Assembly (NCBI GenBank): GCA_023396415.1
Contig: JAEWWJ010000102.1
Span: forward strand, 1 to 57,447
Source of the DNA: Bacteroidota bacterium
GTDB taxonomy: Bacteria > Bacteroidota > Bacteroidia > Bacteroidales > F082
Length of the DNA: 57,447 nt
Direction: 5' to 3'
This document shows positions 33,527-42,328 of this stretch, in pieces. Below the pieces are notes generated by a model. It was given only the letters and a program-made list of their open reading frames with translations. It did not search any database and was not told where the DNA came from. Numbering within the stretch: position 1 is the stretch's first letter; every line of letters starts with the position of its first letter. The position numbers and the translations under genes were made by a program.

Positions 33527-33655
33527 ACGAAAGAGGTTCAACTGGCGAAAGTAAACAAATCTTTAAATTTATCGCTATTTATCTTCCCCTTATGCGCTGC
33601 AATCGTCCTGTTTGACTCAAAAAACCTTATTTTCGTTGTTTCAAAATCAAGCGCA

Positions 33656-34420
33656 ATGAAAATCATTACTTACAATGTAAATGGCATCAGGGCAGCCATC
33701 AATCGAGGTTTTTTAGGTTGGTTGTCTGCCACTGCTCCCGATGTCATTTGTCTTCAAGAAATAAAGGCTACACCCGAACAAATCCCTTTGATGGAGTTTG
33801 AGGCTTTGGGCTACCATCATTTTTGGTATCCGGCGCAAAAAAAAGGCTACAGCGGAGTGGCCATCCTCAGCCGGACAATGCCCGACAAGGTGGTTTATGG
33901 CATGGAGATGGAAAATTACGATAGCGAAGGGCGCTTTCTGCGGGCTGATTTCGGCGATGTTTCGGTGGTGTCGGCCTATCACCCTTCGGGAAGCAGTGGT
34001 GAGATGCGGCAGGAATTTAAAATGCAGTGGCTCAATGACTTTCAAAATTATGTGGCAAAGTTGCGCATACAACGACCACAATTGGTGCTTTCGGGCGATT
34101 ACAACATCTGCCACCAAGCCATTGACATCCACGATCCGGTGCGCAACGCTACCGTTTCGGGCTTTTTGCCCGAGGAACGTGAATGGATGACCGGTTTTCT
34201 GCAACAAGGTTTTGTGGACACTTTCCGTCATTTGGTGAAAGAACCGCACCATTACAGCTGGTGGAGCTACCGCGCCAATGCCCGCGCCAATAACAAAGGA
34301 TGGCGTATTGATTACAATATGATTACCGAAAATCTTTTACCGCAGCTCGAATCGGCTGCCATTCTGCCACAAGCCGTTCATTCAGATCATTGTCCGGTGA
34401 TGGTGAATTTAAATTTGTAA
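33656..34420 (+). CDS. xth: Exodeoxyribonuclease III
   Basis: A 254-residue AP endonuclease/exonuclease for base-excision repair. Motifs: MKIITYNVNGIRAA, ICLQEIKA (catalytic Glu), YHPSG, SGDYNICHQAIDIHDP, RIDYNMITENL and the terminal SDHCPVMV (catalytic Asp-His). Start ATG 33656 gives the canonical MKIITYNVNG; a longer frame reaching back into the ClC promoter is rejected. Divergent from the ClC gene. Confidence 0.95.
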   Translation: MKIITYNVNGIRAAINRGFLGWLSATAPDVICLQEIKATPEQIPLMEFEALGYHHFWYPAQKKGYSGVAILSRTMPDKVVYGMEMENYDSEGRFLRADFGDVSVVSAYHPSGSSGEMRQEFKMQWLNDFQNYVAKLRIQRPQLVLSGDYNICHQAIDIHDPVRNATVSGFLPEEREWMTGFLQQGFVDTFRHLVKEPHHYSWWSYRANARANNKGWRIDYNMITENLLPQLESAAILPQAVHSDHCPVMVNLNL

Positions 34421-34485
34421 GGTTTGAAATCAGAAGGTGTTTTCGCATTTTTAAACTGAATGGGTACACATTGATCTTTAAAATT

Positions 34486-35130
34486 ATGAAACAAATCCAA
34501 ACAACAGGCCTCCTTGTTTTGCTGTGTTTGCTTTACAGCAGCGCTTTTGCCGGCAACTTTTTAAATGAAGGTTTTTCAAAGCAAAAAACTGAAATCAACG
34601 CAACAGCATCACAGTTTGCAAACAAAAATTTTGAACAAAACACCGATTCAATTGCTCCTATAAAATACTTTGAGCGGGGATTTAGAAGTTTTATCGAGTC
34701 GGGTTTTAACGTGGACGATGAAGGTAATTATAAATGGCCAAAATTAAATTTAATTCAAACCTTTCAGTTCAAGCCGGGCTTAATGCTCGGAATTGGCGTA
34801 GGTCTGCAAAACAATCATATATACAGAGATCACTATTTATTTCCTTTTTTTGTTGCCTTTAGGGCCCAGTCGTCCTATCCGAAAGTGGTAGAACCTTTTT
34901 TCTCCTTCTTAATGGGTTACACCGGAAACCCTGACAAACCTATCAACCAAGGCGGTTATTTCGTCAATTCGCAAGCAGGCGTTGACATTAAGTTGAACCG
35001 AAAATCAAGTGTGTATTTAGGGGCGGGAATCGAACTCAAACGCGCGCATGTTTTAAGTTGGTTCAATTGGGGCAACAGCATACCCGTTGACTTTTTCCAT
35101 CTTAGTTTTAGTCTGGGTTTCAGCTTTTAG
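34486..35130 (+). CDS. Hypothetical outer-membrane barrel protein
   Basis: A 214-residue exported protein: signal peptide about 1-22 (ending SSAFA), a linker rich in Asn, Lys and Gln, then amphipathic strands from about 60 (FERGFRSFIESGFNVDD; KPGLMLGIGVGLQNNHIY) to a terminal Phe (SLGFSF). No family recognised. Starts 65 bases after xth; ATG 34486 is preferred over longer frames without a signal peptide. Confidence 0.65.
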   Translation: MKQIQTTGLLVLLCLLYSSAFAGNFLNEGFSKQKTEINATASQFANKNFEQNTDSIAPIKYFERGFRSFIESGFNVDDEGNYKWPKLNLIQTFQFKPGLMLGIGVGLQNNHIYRDHYLFPFFVAFRAQSSYPKVVEPFFSFLMGYTGNPDKPINQGGYFVNSQAGVDIKLNRKSSVYLGAGIELKRAHVLSWFNWGNSIPVDFFHLSFSLGFSF

Positions 35131-35179
35131 GAAAGTTTTTATTCCTGTCAAGTCAAAGAAAACACCTCTATCTACGCCA

Positions 35180-35554
35180 CTATTTTTCTAAAACCACAAA
35201 GGCATTGGCCATTTCTTTGACGTGCGAAATGCTGAGATGAATATGCTTTACACCTTCTTTTTCCATATATTCCTTCACCCTACCGTGCACGTGGATGACA
35301 GGTTTTCCCAATTCGTCGTTCACCACTTCAATTTCATGAAAGGCCATGCCGTAACGGTAGCCTGTGCCCAAAGCTTTGAAAAAAGCTTCTTTGGCTGCAA
35401 AACGCGCCGCATAGTGCTGATATATGGTGGCTTTGTCGTCGGCATAAGCTTGTTCACGTGCAGTGAATAACTTATTTTTTAGCCCGTTGCCCGCTTCAAG
35501 GTGGCGCTCCATCCGCGACACCTCAATGATGTCGGTGCCTATTCCAAAGATCAT
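35180..35554 (-). CDS. acpS: Holo-[acyl-carrier-protein] synthase
   Basis: A 124-residue enzyme that moves 4'-phosphopantetheine from CoA to acyl carrier protein. The metal-binding GIGTDIIEVSRM is at residues 4-15 and the catalytic HYAARFAAKEAFFKALGTG block at about 46-65, with a C-terminal ISHVKEMANAFVVLE. Length is normal. A minus-strand promoter lies 20 bases upstream. Confidence 0.95.
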   Translation of the reverse strand: MIFGIGTDIIEVSRMERHLEAGNGLKNKLFTAREQAYADDKATIYQHYAARFAAKEAFFKALGTGYRYGMAFHEIEVVNDELGKPVIHVHGRVKEYMEKEGVKHIHLSISHVKEMANAFVVLEK

Positions 35555-35574
35555 TTTTCTATGTTTTAGTGGTT

Positions 35575-35606
35575 CAAAGATATGACTTTAACAAAACATC
35601 AGTCAA
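35575..35606 (-). promoter_or_regulatory. Promoter of acpS
   Basis: On the minus strand: TTG (35606-35604), 21 bases, TATCTTTG (35582-35575), which matches the Bacteroidota pattern. Confidence 0.5.
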
Positions 35607-36444
35607 TGACTTGTTCGCACCATTGTCCGTCATTAAAGTTCATCACCCTTTGGTAGCCCGCAGCTTGGGCTGCCTCCACGGCACGAGGAAATTCGGCCAT
35701 CAGCTCATCCGGGTGGTGGGCATCGGAGCTGATCAATATAGGAATGTTTAACTGCTTCATTTCATGCAATATCCAACCTGATGGATACAAGTTGTCGCAG
35801 CGTTTTTTATAGATGCCTCTGGTATTGATTTCCACGATCAGGCCTTTGGATTGAATCAACCTAAGGGTTTCAAAAATATGATCGCGGTACCATTTCTCAC
35901 TTTCGGTGAAATACCTGTTTTGGTTGTGCATTTTGATTTTATCGAAATGACCAATCACGTCAAACTCCTCTTTTTCAATCATTTCGTTGGTTTGATCGAA
36001 GAAAGCCTTCACTCCTTTTTTGATATCATTATCGTAATAATCGGCCAACCCCCGATCGTAAATGGAGGCATCAGGGCCATCGGTGAACCAAAGTGTTTCG
36101 GGATTTCCTTTGCCCACCAGATGCACCGATCCGATCACATAATCCAACCCGGCCTCGGCCTTGAGTTGGGCAAAAGGTTGTGACATTTCAGGAACATAAT
36201 CCATCTCCAATGCCAGATAAATCTGGATATGAGACTTATACTCTTTTTGCAGATGTCTAATTTCAGCAGCATACTGATGAAGTTCTGACCGTTTCAACGA
36301 AAAATGATTGTCGAACGGAAGCGGTGAATGGTCTGAAAAACCAAGTGCCTTCATGCCTTTGATGATGGCAGCTTCAACATGGTCGCGGGGCGACAATTTG
36401 CCATCAGAATAAAAAGTGTGGGTGTGATAATTGGTGGCGATCAT
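35599..36444 (-). CDS. PHP-domain histidinol-phosphatase-like protein
   Basis: A 281-residue PHP-family phosphoesterase. The metal-ligand motifs are present: NYHTHTFYSDGK (5-16), GFSDHSPLPF, LALEMDY, GSVHLV, IGHFDKIK and SSDAHHPDEL. The order and length are those of HisK/HisJ, which removes phosphate from histidinol-phosphate; no other his gene is nearby, so another phosphate ester is possible. The stop is about 45 bases upstream of acpS on the same strand; the acpS promoter overlaps its end. Confidence 0.88.
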   Translation of the reverse strand: MIATNYHTHTFYSDGKLSPRDHVEAAIIKGMKALGFSDHSPLPFDNHFSLKRSELHQYAAEIRHLQKEYKSHIQIYLALEMDYVPEMSQPFAQLKAEAGLDYVIGSVHLVGKGNPETLWFTDGPDASIYDRGLADYYDNDIKKGVKAFFDQTNEMIEKEEFDVIGHFDKIKMHNQNRYFTESEKWYRDHIFETLRLIQSKGLIVEINTRGIYKKRCDNLYPSGWILHEMKQLNIPILISSDAHHPDELMAEFPRAVEAAQAAGYQRVMNFNDGQWCEQVID

Positions 36445-36465
36445 AAAAATTGAAATAGATATTTA

Positions 36466-36473
36466 CAAAAATA
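36466..36473 (-). promoter_or_regulatory. Likely -7 box for the PHP gene
   Basis: TATTTTTG on the minus strand matches TAnnTTTG, 21 bases before the ATG at 36444. A TTG lies about 23 bases further upstream. Confidence 0.4.
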
Positions 36474-36628
36474 GACAAAAGACCGCAACCCCTCCACAAG
36501 GTTACTCAAACTGTATTTTGAGGTTCTTGTTCGCGTAAACTTTGTCAGGTCATAAAACAAAACGCTTTACCAACCGTTTAAGGTTTAAGAAAGGTTAGGA
36601 AATTACACATCAAAAGAAACCAGCGATC

Positions 36629-37234
36629 ATGCACATTAAAACCGCAATTACAACTTTACCCCTTCATCCACACCTTATTAACCGATGGAGCCCACGTGCT
36701 TTTTCTCCGCAACAGGTTACCAACGAACAACTTACACGCATTTTTGAAGCTGCCCGTTGGTCGCCTTCATCCTCAAACGAGCAACCTTGGCGATTTGTTG
36801 TGGGTTGCAAAGGCGATGAAACTTACGAGCGTATTTTTTCCACTTTAGTTGAGTTTAATCAGCTTTGGGCAGGCACCGCCCCCGTTTTGTTTCTTGCCAT
36901 CGCAAAAAAAACGAGCAACAAAAATCCCGAAGTTGAAAACATTTCGGCCCGTTATGATTTAGGTCAATCGCTGGCCTACCTTACCTTTCAGGCCATGGAA
37001 GAAGGGCTTTTTGTGCATCAAATGGCCGGCTTCGACCTGCAAAAAGCTGCCGAGCTGTTTCATGTTCCCGCCGACCATGCCGTGGTCACCGTATCAGCGG
37101 TGGGATACGAAGGCGATCCGGAGGTGCTGCATCCCAACTTGAAACAGTCGGAGCTGGCGCCAAGAGAGCGGAAACCGTTGAGCGAGCTGGTTTTTTCATC
37201 GCAGTTTGGCACAACAGCTTCGTTTGTAAAATAA
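36629..37234 (+). CDS. Nitroreductase family protein
   Basis: A 201-residue FMN-dependent reductase. The N-terminal RWSPRAFSPQQVT and EAARWSPSSSNEQPWRFVV are the FMN-binding motifs; the middle has DLGQSLAYLTFQAMEEGLFVHQMAGFD, and the C-terminal part has VSAVGYEGDPE. Homologues reduce nitro groups or quinones with NAD(P)H; the natural substrate is unknown. Single gene. Confidence 0.9.
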   Translation: MHIKTAITTLPLHPHLINRWSPRAFSPQQVTNEQLTRIFEAARWSPSSSNEQPWRFVVGCKGDETYERIFSTLVEFNQLWAGTAPVLFLAIAKKTSNKNPEVENISARYDLGQSLAYLTFQAMEEGLFVHQMAGFDLQKAAELFHVPADHAVVTVSAVGYEGDPEVLHPNLKQSELAPRERKPLSELVFSSQFGTTASFVK

Positions 37235-37273
37235 GTCGTTTGCCCAAGCCACCTTCAGCTTTCAACCTTTGTT

Positions 37274-37281
37274 TACCTTTG
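37274..37281 (+). promoter_or_regulatory. Likely -7 box for the glutaminyl cyclase gene
   Basis: TACCTTTG, exact TAnnTTTG match, 21 bases before ATG 37303. Confidence 0.4.
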
Positions 37282-37302
37282 TGGCCGAAATTCAATCCAA
37301 CG

Positions 37303-38301
37303 ATGAAAAAAGCTCTTATCCTATTGATTTCTATGGTGTTGCTTACTGCCTGTAACCCTAAGGCGCGCCAAGAGTCAACAACACCTAACACCGTGACTAA
37401 GGAAATACATATTCCGCTTTTTAATGCCGATTCGGCCTTTCAGTTTGTCGCGCAACAAGTGGCTTTTGGCCCTCGAGTTCCGGGCTCTGCAGCCCATGCC
37501 CAAGGCGCTGATTGGCTGACAGAAAAGATGAGTGAATTTGCCGATACTGTTGTGGTTCAAGAATTTAAGGTTCGAGTTTATACCAAAGCAGTTATGGATG
37601 GGAAAAACATCATTTCCAGTTTTAATCCCAAGGCAAGCAAAAGAATTATTCTCGCGGCACATTGGGATTCAAGGCCTTATGCTGATCACGATACCGATAA
37701 AACCAAGCACCGCACGCCAATTGACGGTGCCAATGACGGCGCCAGCGGTGTAGGTGTTTTGATGGAGGTGGCCCGTTTGTTGAAGCTCAATCCGTTGCAG
37801 TCTTCTCTGGGAATTGACATCATTTTTTTCGACCTCGAAGATTATGGCCCCCACAACGATGTGCGTGTTGTGGGTGACGATGATTACTGGGCTTTAGGCT
37901 CGCAGCATTGGAGCAAGACACCGCATTTAATTGGTTATCAAGCACAATTCGGTATTCTTCTCGATATGGTTGGTGCAGCGGGAGCCGTTTTTCCGCGCGA
38001 ATATTTTTCTCAGCAATATGCAGGATGGGTACTCGACAAGGTATGGCGCACGGCACAACAAATGGGATATGACAGTTATTTTTCCAATAAGCCCGGTCTG
38101 CCCATCAACGATGATCATATCCCTGTGAACCGCGTGGCCGGCATTCCCATGATTGACATCATTCATCAAGACCAAAACAGCTCCAACGGAACTTTTTACG
38201 AGCATTGGCACACCACCAACGATAATTTGACAACCATTGACAAGGAAATCCTTAGGGTGGTAGGCGAAGTGGTAACGAAAGTTATTTACGAAGCTCAGTA
38301 A
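37303..38301 (+). CDS. M28-type glutaminyl-peptide cyclotransferase lipoprotein
   Basis: A 332-residue lipoprotein (lipobox LLTAC, Cys about 16). The zinc-site motifs are in order: AAHWDSRPYADHD (His, Asp), DGANDGASGVGVLMEVARLL, IFFDLEDYG, and a C-terminal INDDHIPVNRVAGIPMIDIIH. This layout is that of bacterial type II-like glutaminyl cyclases of Bacteroidota, which convert N-terminal Gln of exported proteins to pyroglutamate; a general M28 aminopeptidase is the alternative. Relevant because many Bacteroidota signal peptidase I products begin with Gln, as several exported proteins here do (FAQ, TAQ). ATG 37303 gives the signal peptide. Confidence 0.85.
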   Translation: MKKALILLISMVLLTACNPKARQESTTPNTVTKEIHIPLFNADSAFQFVAQQVAFGPRVPGSAAHAQGADWLTEKMSEFADTVVVQEFKVRVYTKAVMDGKNIISSFNPKASKRIILAAHWDSRPYADHDTDKTKHRTPIDGANDGASGVGVLMEVARLLKLNPLQSSLGIDIIFFDLEDYGPHNDVRVVGDDDYWALGSQHWSKTPHLIGYQAQFGILLDMVGAAGAVFPREYFSQQYAGWVLDKVWRTAQQMGYDSYFSNKPGLPINDDHIPVNRVAGIPMIDIIHQDQNSSNGTFYEHWHTTNDNLTTIDKEILRVVGEVVTKVIYEAQ

Positions 38302-38366
38302 CTAATTGATTTTGTTTTCTTATAAAAACCAAAATACATCTTAAAGCATTGGATTTGCTGAACCTT

Positions 38367-39026
38367 TTAAGGTTGTGCTATTTCGATTCTTCGCGAAGTT
38401 ACATACCGATTTTTATAGTAAGGCTCTTTGGAAAGCCAATCGGTTCTTAGGCCGTGGCGGGTGCTGTGAATCATCTTCACATCGTTGGTATCCGACGACA
38501 CTTCAATAACAAGGGCCACATGACCAATGGTTTTACTCTTCATATTGCGTCCTTTGAAGAAAATCAGATCGCCTTTTTGCACTGCATCGAGGTTCACCTG
38601 CTGACCGATGAGGGCTTGTTCGCGGCTCGAACGTGGCAGCTGCAGTCCGTATTTGTTGTAGAGGTACGACACAAAGCCTGAACAGTCGAAACCTTTGGTT
38701 GATCCACCACCCATACGGTAGGGCGTTCCCACAAAACTGAGCGAATAATTGATGAGGCTGTCAATAGGAACAACCGGATATTTTTCAGAAATGGCAAAAA
38801 GACTATCGGAGAGCAGGGCCAAATTGGTGATTTGCTCTTCGAGTGAAAGGCTGTCGGCGGCGCTGTCTTCCTCAGCCGATAAAGTCATCAACAGCAGACT
38901 GTCGCCAAGAATAAAGGGTTCGCCGAAAATACTGAGGTAAGTCGAATCCATTTTTTGCTCATCAGATTGCCCATATGAGCAAAAGAAGGCAGACAATAAA
39001 ACAATCACCAAAAATATGCGCGTCAT
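38367..39026 (-). CDS. NlpC/P60 family cell-wall peptidase
   Basis: A 219-residue exported protein (signal peptide about 1-19). The C40 domain spans about 95-215: catalytic Cys in FDCSGFVSYLYNKYGLQLPRSS, His in TIGHVALVIEV and a third polar residue in MIHSTRHG. These enzymes cut peptide bonds in peptidoglycan stems. Convergent with the glutaminyl cyclase gene. Confidence 0.9.
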   Translation of the reverse strand: MTRIFLVIVLLSAFFCSYGQSDEQKMDSTYLSIFGEPFILGDSLLLMTLSAEEDSAADSLSLEEQITNLALLSDSLFAISEKYPVVPIDSLINYSLSFVGTPYRMGGGSTKGFDCSGFVSYLYNKYGLQLPRSSREQALIGQQVNLDAVQKGDLIFFKGRNMKSKTIGHVALVIEVSSDTNDVKMIHSTRHGLRTDWLSKEPYYKNRYVTSRRIEIAQP

Positions 39027-39290
39027 AAAAAGATGAAAATCAAACTTTTAAATAAACACTCCAGGATTTTAGAGCGGTGGCAAATATAACTAATAATCGA
39101 AGATAATATTGTTTCAACAGTTAGGAAATATCGTTTCACACCCTGATCATTTTACTCCTCCGGCACATTAAGCCTCAAAAATGTCGCTTCTCAACTTTTA
39201 TTAAAAACTTTTACCCAAAATGTAACCAAACAATTATGTTGCGTCAAAAGGGTAACATTTAAATAAATAATACATCAAAAACTTAAAAAA

Positions 39291-39647
39291 ATGATAGACA
39301 TCACAGCAATTGCCATCACATCCATTGTTTTTGGCACCATCTACGGCCTCTTTTTTCTTTTTGTTCGTCGTCGCGAACGCCTTACGATGATGGAAAAAGG
39401 TTACGAATTGTCGCACTTCACCGCCGAAAAACCTTCCGAACGCTTTTCGAGTCTCAAGTTTGGAATGTTGTTTATTGGAGCCGGTTTGGGCATCCTCATC
39501 GGAAACATCCTTAGCGTTACAACTGCCCTTAATGAAGAGGTAGCGTTCTTTTCGATGATTTTTCTGTTCAGCGGTATGGCCCTTGTGCTCAACTACCTCA
39601 TCGAAACCAAAGCACGTAAAGGCGCTAACCACGCAAAAAACCCATAG
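39291..39647 (+). CDS. DUF6249-like small membrane protein
   Basis: A 118-residue inner-membrane protein with three predicted helices (about 5-25, 58-78, 86-106). The charged stretch RRRERLTMMEKGYEL after the first helix is typical of the DUF6249 group in Bacteroidota. Function unknown. Single gene; a strong terminator follows about 100 bases after the stop. Confidence 0.7.
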   Translation: MIDITAIAITSIVFGTIYGLFFLFVRRRERLTMMEKGYELSHFTAEKPSERFSSLKFGMLFIGAGLGILIGNILSVTTALNEEVAFFSMIFLFSGMALVLNYLIETKARKGANHAKNP

Positions 39648-39749
39648 GTTTTTGCACTTAGAAAGGCTGCTTATCTAACAATTTTAAATAGACTCTACCT
39701 ATCGCAACGCCTAAGGTACGATCATTGCTTTGGCAACCCAACAAATTAA

Positions 39750-39791
39750 CCTCGATTTAAGACCTCCTCTTAAATCGAGGCTTTGTTTTTT
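39750..39791 (+). terminator. Strong intrinsic terminator
   Basis: 13-bp perfect stem CCTCGATTTAAGA (39750-39762) with TCTTAAATCGAGG (39768-39780), 5-base loop, and CTTTGTTTTTT tail. Confidence 0.9.
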
Positions 39792-39940
39792 CAGCGCGTT
39801 TCTGCTGATTTGTTTAGCTTTTCCCTTCTAATTTATTCTCATTCTAAATAAGATAACAGGTTCATGTATCTGTAATTCAATACTTTTGTTTTTTATTTAG
39901 ACACAGCATAAATACGGTGTTTTACCTACCACCCTTTAAA

Positions 39941-39970
39941 ACATCTATATATTTGTATTTTTAGATATGT
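39941..39970 (+). promoter_or_regulatory. Likely promoter of the octaheme operon with flanking inverted repeat
   Basis: TATATTTG (39948-39955) matches TAnnTTTG, about 100 bases before the cytochrome ATG. It lies between ACATCTA (39941-39947) and TAGATATGT (39962-39970), which form an imperfect inverted repeat and could be a regulator site. No convincing -33 box. Confidence 0.35.
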
Positions 39971-40053
39971 AATTTTAACATTTTATTAACTACTTGATTC
40001 ATAATATTTAAGACCAAATACAGCAAAGTGAGAAAGAATAAAAAGCATTTATC

Positions 40054-41643
40054 ATGAAAAAATTCACCACGGCAATCACTTTTTTCTTGGCTGTGATTGC
40101 ACCTTTATTGATCGTTTCCATCGTTTTACGGGAGCCCAAACCGGATCATACCCTGCTCGAAAAATTGCGTGAGGGCTATCCGGTGCAGCACGTTCCGGGT
40201 GTTGACCACTCAAAGATGGCGATTTTGCAGCAAGACTTTAAAAATCCACACGAGATCACCGCCGCCTGTTTGAGCTGCCACACCGAACGCGGAAGCGAGC
40301 TATTACATTCGGCCCACTTCACATGGGAGCGTGAATCCTACATTCCCGGAAGAGGAGTCACCTATCTCGGAAAGAAAAATTTGTTGAACAATTACTGCAC
40401 CGGTGTTCAATCCAATGAAGGCAGTTGCATGAAATGCCATGCAGGCTATGGCTGGGGCGACAAAAATTTCGATTTCACCAATCCATATAACATTGATTGT
40501 ATTGTATGTCATGACAATACCGGCACTTACTTAAAAGCCTCAGGTGGAGCTGGTTACCCTGTGATGGGCGAAGATGGCCCCGACTTTAAAGCCATTTTAG
40601 GAAGTATGGGTTTGCCCAAAAGCGAAAACTGCGGAAGCTGTCACTTTACCGGCGGCGGCGGCAACAACGTAAAACATGGCGATTTGGAATTGGCTCTGCT
40701 CAAAGCCGGACGCAATGTGGATGTGCATATGGGTGTGGACGGCGCTCACATGAACTGCGTGGACTGCCACACCGCCGAAAACCACGTGATGAAAGGCCGA
40801 TACTATGGCGTTTCATCCACCAACGACCAACGCCTCAACTGTCAGGATTGCCACACTGAATTTCCGCATCAGAAATCAATCCTCAACGAACATTCCATTA
40901 AAGTGGCCTGTCAAACCTGCCATATTCCGGTGTATGCCAAGGTAAACCCCACCAAAATGTATTGGGATTGGTCAACAGCCACCCGCAAAAAAGACGGCAA
41001 AGGATATGAAGATTTAGACAGTGCCGGAAACATCACTTACGCCTCCATTAAAGGTGATTTTATTTGGCAAAAGATGGTGAAGCCCGAATATGCATGGTTC
41101 AATGGAACAGCCGATCATCACCTCATTACCGATAAAGTGGACACCACAAAAGCCTTCTTGAAAATAAATACATTATTTGGCGAATATCGCGACCGCAACA
41201 GCAAAATTATCCCGATGAAAGTGCATCGTGGAAAACAACCTTACGACACTGAAAACCTCACCATTATTCAAACCAAACTTTGGGACAAAGAGCAAGGAAA
41301 AGGCGCCCTTTGGCTCGACCTCGAATGGGAACGCGCCATACAAGAAGGGATGGATTACGTGGGAATGCCTTACAGCGGAAAACACGGATTTATTTCCACC
41401 GAAATGTATATGCCCGTCAACCATATGGTTTCGGTTTCATCCGAAGCGGTGAGCTGCAAAGAATGCCATGTGCGCGAAAATGGAAGGTTGGCCTCACTCA
41501 ATGATTTTTATATGCCCGGCCGCGACCGTAATGATTTGCTTGATATGGGTGGAACCTTGTTGCTCGTGCTGTCATTTCTCGGCATCGCTGTGCATATTGT
41601 CATCCGAATTTTGTCGGCCCGCAGACGTAAATTAGTTCATTAA
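40054..41643 (+). CDS. Octaheme c-type cytochrome, tetrathionate reductase (OTR) family
   Basis: A 529-residue periplasmic multiheme protein with an N-terminal membrane helix (about 7-25) and a C-terminal one (about 500-518). Eight CXXCH haem sites were counted, with first Cys at about 72, 125, 149, 193, 235, 263, 286 and 468. Spacing and the long haem-free part between sites 7 and 8 fit the OTR family. Shewanella OTR reduces tetrathionate, nitrite and hydroxylamine in vitro; the true substrate is unknown. In Shewanella one active haem has a Lys ligand; which haem is active here cannot be told. First gene of the operon; a cytochrome b follows 16 bases later, so electrons would come from the quinone pool. 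Confidence 0.9.
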   Translation: MKKFTTAITFFLAVIAPLLIVSIVLREPKPDHTLLEKLREGYPVQHVPGVDHSKMAILQQDFKNPHEITAACLSCHTERGSELLHSAHFTWERESYIPGRGVTYLGKKNLLNNYCTGVQSNEGSCMKCHAGYGWGDKNFDFTNPYNIDCIVCHDNTGTYLKASGGAGYPVMGEDGPDFKAILGSMGLPKSENCGSCHFTGGGGNNVKHGDLELALLKAGRNVDVHMGVDGAHMNCVDCHTAENHVMKGRYYGVSSTNDQRLNCQDCHTEFPHQKSILNEHSIKVACQTCHIPVYAKVNPTKMYWDWSTATRKKDGKGYEDLDSAGNITYASIKGDFIWQKMVKPEYAWFNGTADHHLITDKVDTTKAFLKINTLFGEYRDRNSKIIPMKVHRGKQPYDTENLTIIQTKLWDKEQGKGALWLDLEWERAIQEGMDYVGMPYSGKHGFISTEMYMPVNHMVSVSSEAVSCKECHVRENGRLASLNDFYMPGRDRNDLLDMGGTLLLVLSFLGIAVHIVIRILSARRRKLVH

Positions 41644-41659
41644 TACAACACTAACGATC

Positions 41660-42328
41660 ATGCAAAAACATAAAAAAGTATATGTCTATAAAGGATTTGA
41701 GCGTTTCTGGCACTGGAACCAAGCGCTGCTGATCTTTGTTCTTGCCTTCACCGGCTTCGAGATTCACAGCTCCTACTCTTTTTTGGGGTTTGAAACAGCG
41801 GTTGACATCCACAACAAAGCTGCTTGGGCCTTCATCATTTTGATTGTTTTTGCCATTTTTTGGCATTTTACCACCGGCGAATGGAAACAATACATCCCCA
41901 CCACCAAAAACCTCAGGGCGCAAGCTGAGTTTTATTTGTTTGGCATTTTTCGCAACGCCCCCCATCCTACCCAAAAAACCCTCATCAGCAAACTGAACCC
42001 ATTGCAACGTTTGGTTTATTTTGGATTAAAAGTGCTGGTGATTCCGGTGATGGTGCTTTCGGGATTGCTTTATATGTTTTACCGCTATCCGCAAGGCGAT
42101 CAAATTCAAATGATTAACATTGATAATTTAGAAAATATCGCCCTACTTCATACCGTCGGTGCCTTTGCTGTGATGGCTTTTGTGATCGTACACCTTTACC
42201 TCATCACCACCGGACACACCATCACCTCCAACCTCAAGGCTATGATTACCGGATGGGAAGATTTGGATGCTGAAAATGAAACAGAGAACGAAAAAAAGGA
42301 AGAAGCAGATGAAACGATTGAAAAATAG
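41660..42328 (+). CDS. Membrane cytochrome b (quinol-oxidising subunit)
   Basis: A 222-residue membrane protein with four helices (about 14-35, 55-75, 115-135, 155-180). His residues lie at fitting positions for haem b: FERFWHWNQ, IHNKAAWAF, FWHFTTGEWK, LLHTVGAFA, FVIVHLYLITTGH. This is the cytochrome b561/thiosulfate-reductase-like b subunit pattern; such proteins pass electrons from menaquinol to periplasmic partners. Its tail is acidic and Lys/Glu-rich and overlaps the next gene by 20 bases. With the octaheme protein it would form a respiratory reductase. Confidence 0.88.
   Translation: MQKHKKVYVYKGFERFWHWNQALLIFVLAFTGFEIHSSYSFLGFETAVDIHNKAAWAFIILIVFAIFWHFTTGEWKQYIPTTKNLRAQAEFYLFGIFRNAPHPTQKTLISKLNPLQRLVYFGLKVLVIPVMVLSGLLYMFYRYPQGDQIQMINIDNLENIALLHTVGAFAVMAFVIVHLYLITTGHTITSNLKAMITGWEDLDAENETENEKKEEADETIEK

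Larger units (their letters stand above)
39648..40053. other. Intergenic region upstream of the octaheme cytochrome operon
   Basis: About 400 bases. The left part (39650-39791) is moderately structured and ends in a strong terminator, so it is either a long 3' UTR or a short independent RNA; no known RNA family was recognised. The right part is very AT-rich and has a -7 box (39948-39955) for the cytochrome operon. No coding frame is convincing. Confidence 0.4.

Noticed and set aside
33248..33655. N-terminal extension of exonuclease III
   Set aside because: The extra 136 codons run antisense to the ClC gene; the enzyme begins MKIITYNVNG at 33656 as in the family.
38360..38373. AACCTT-TT-AAGGTT palindrome near the NlpC/P60 stop
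   Set aside because: Short, AT-rich, tiny loop and no U-run; not a convincing terminator.
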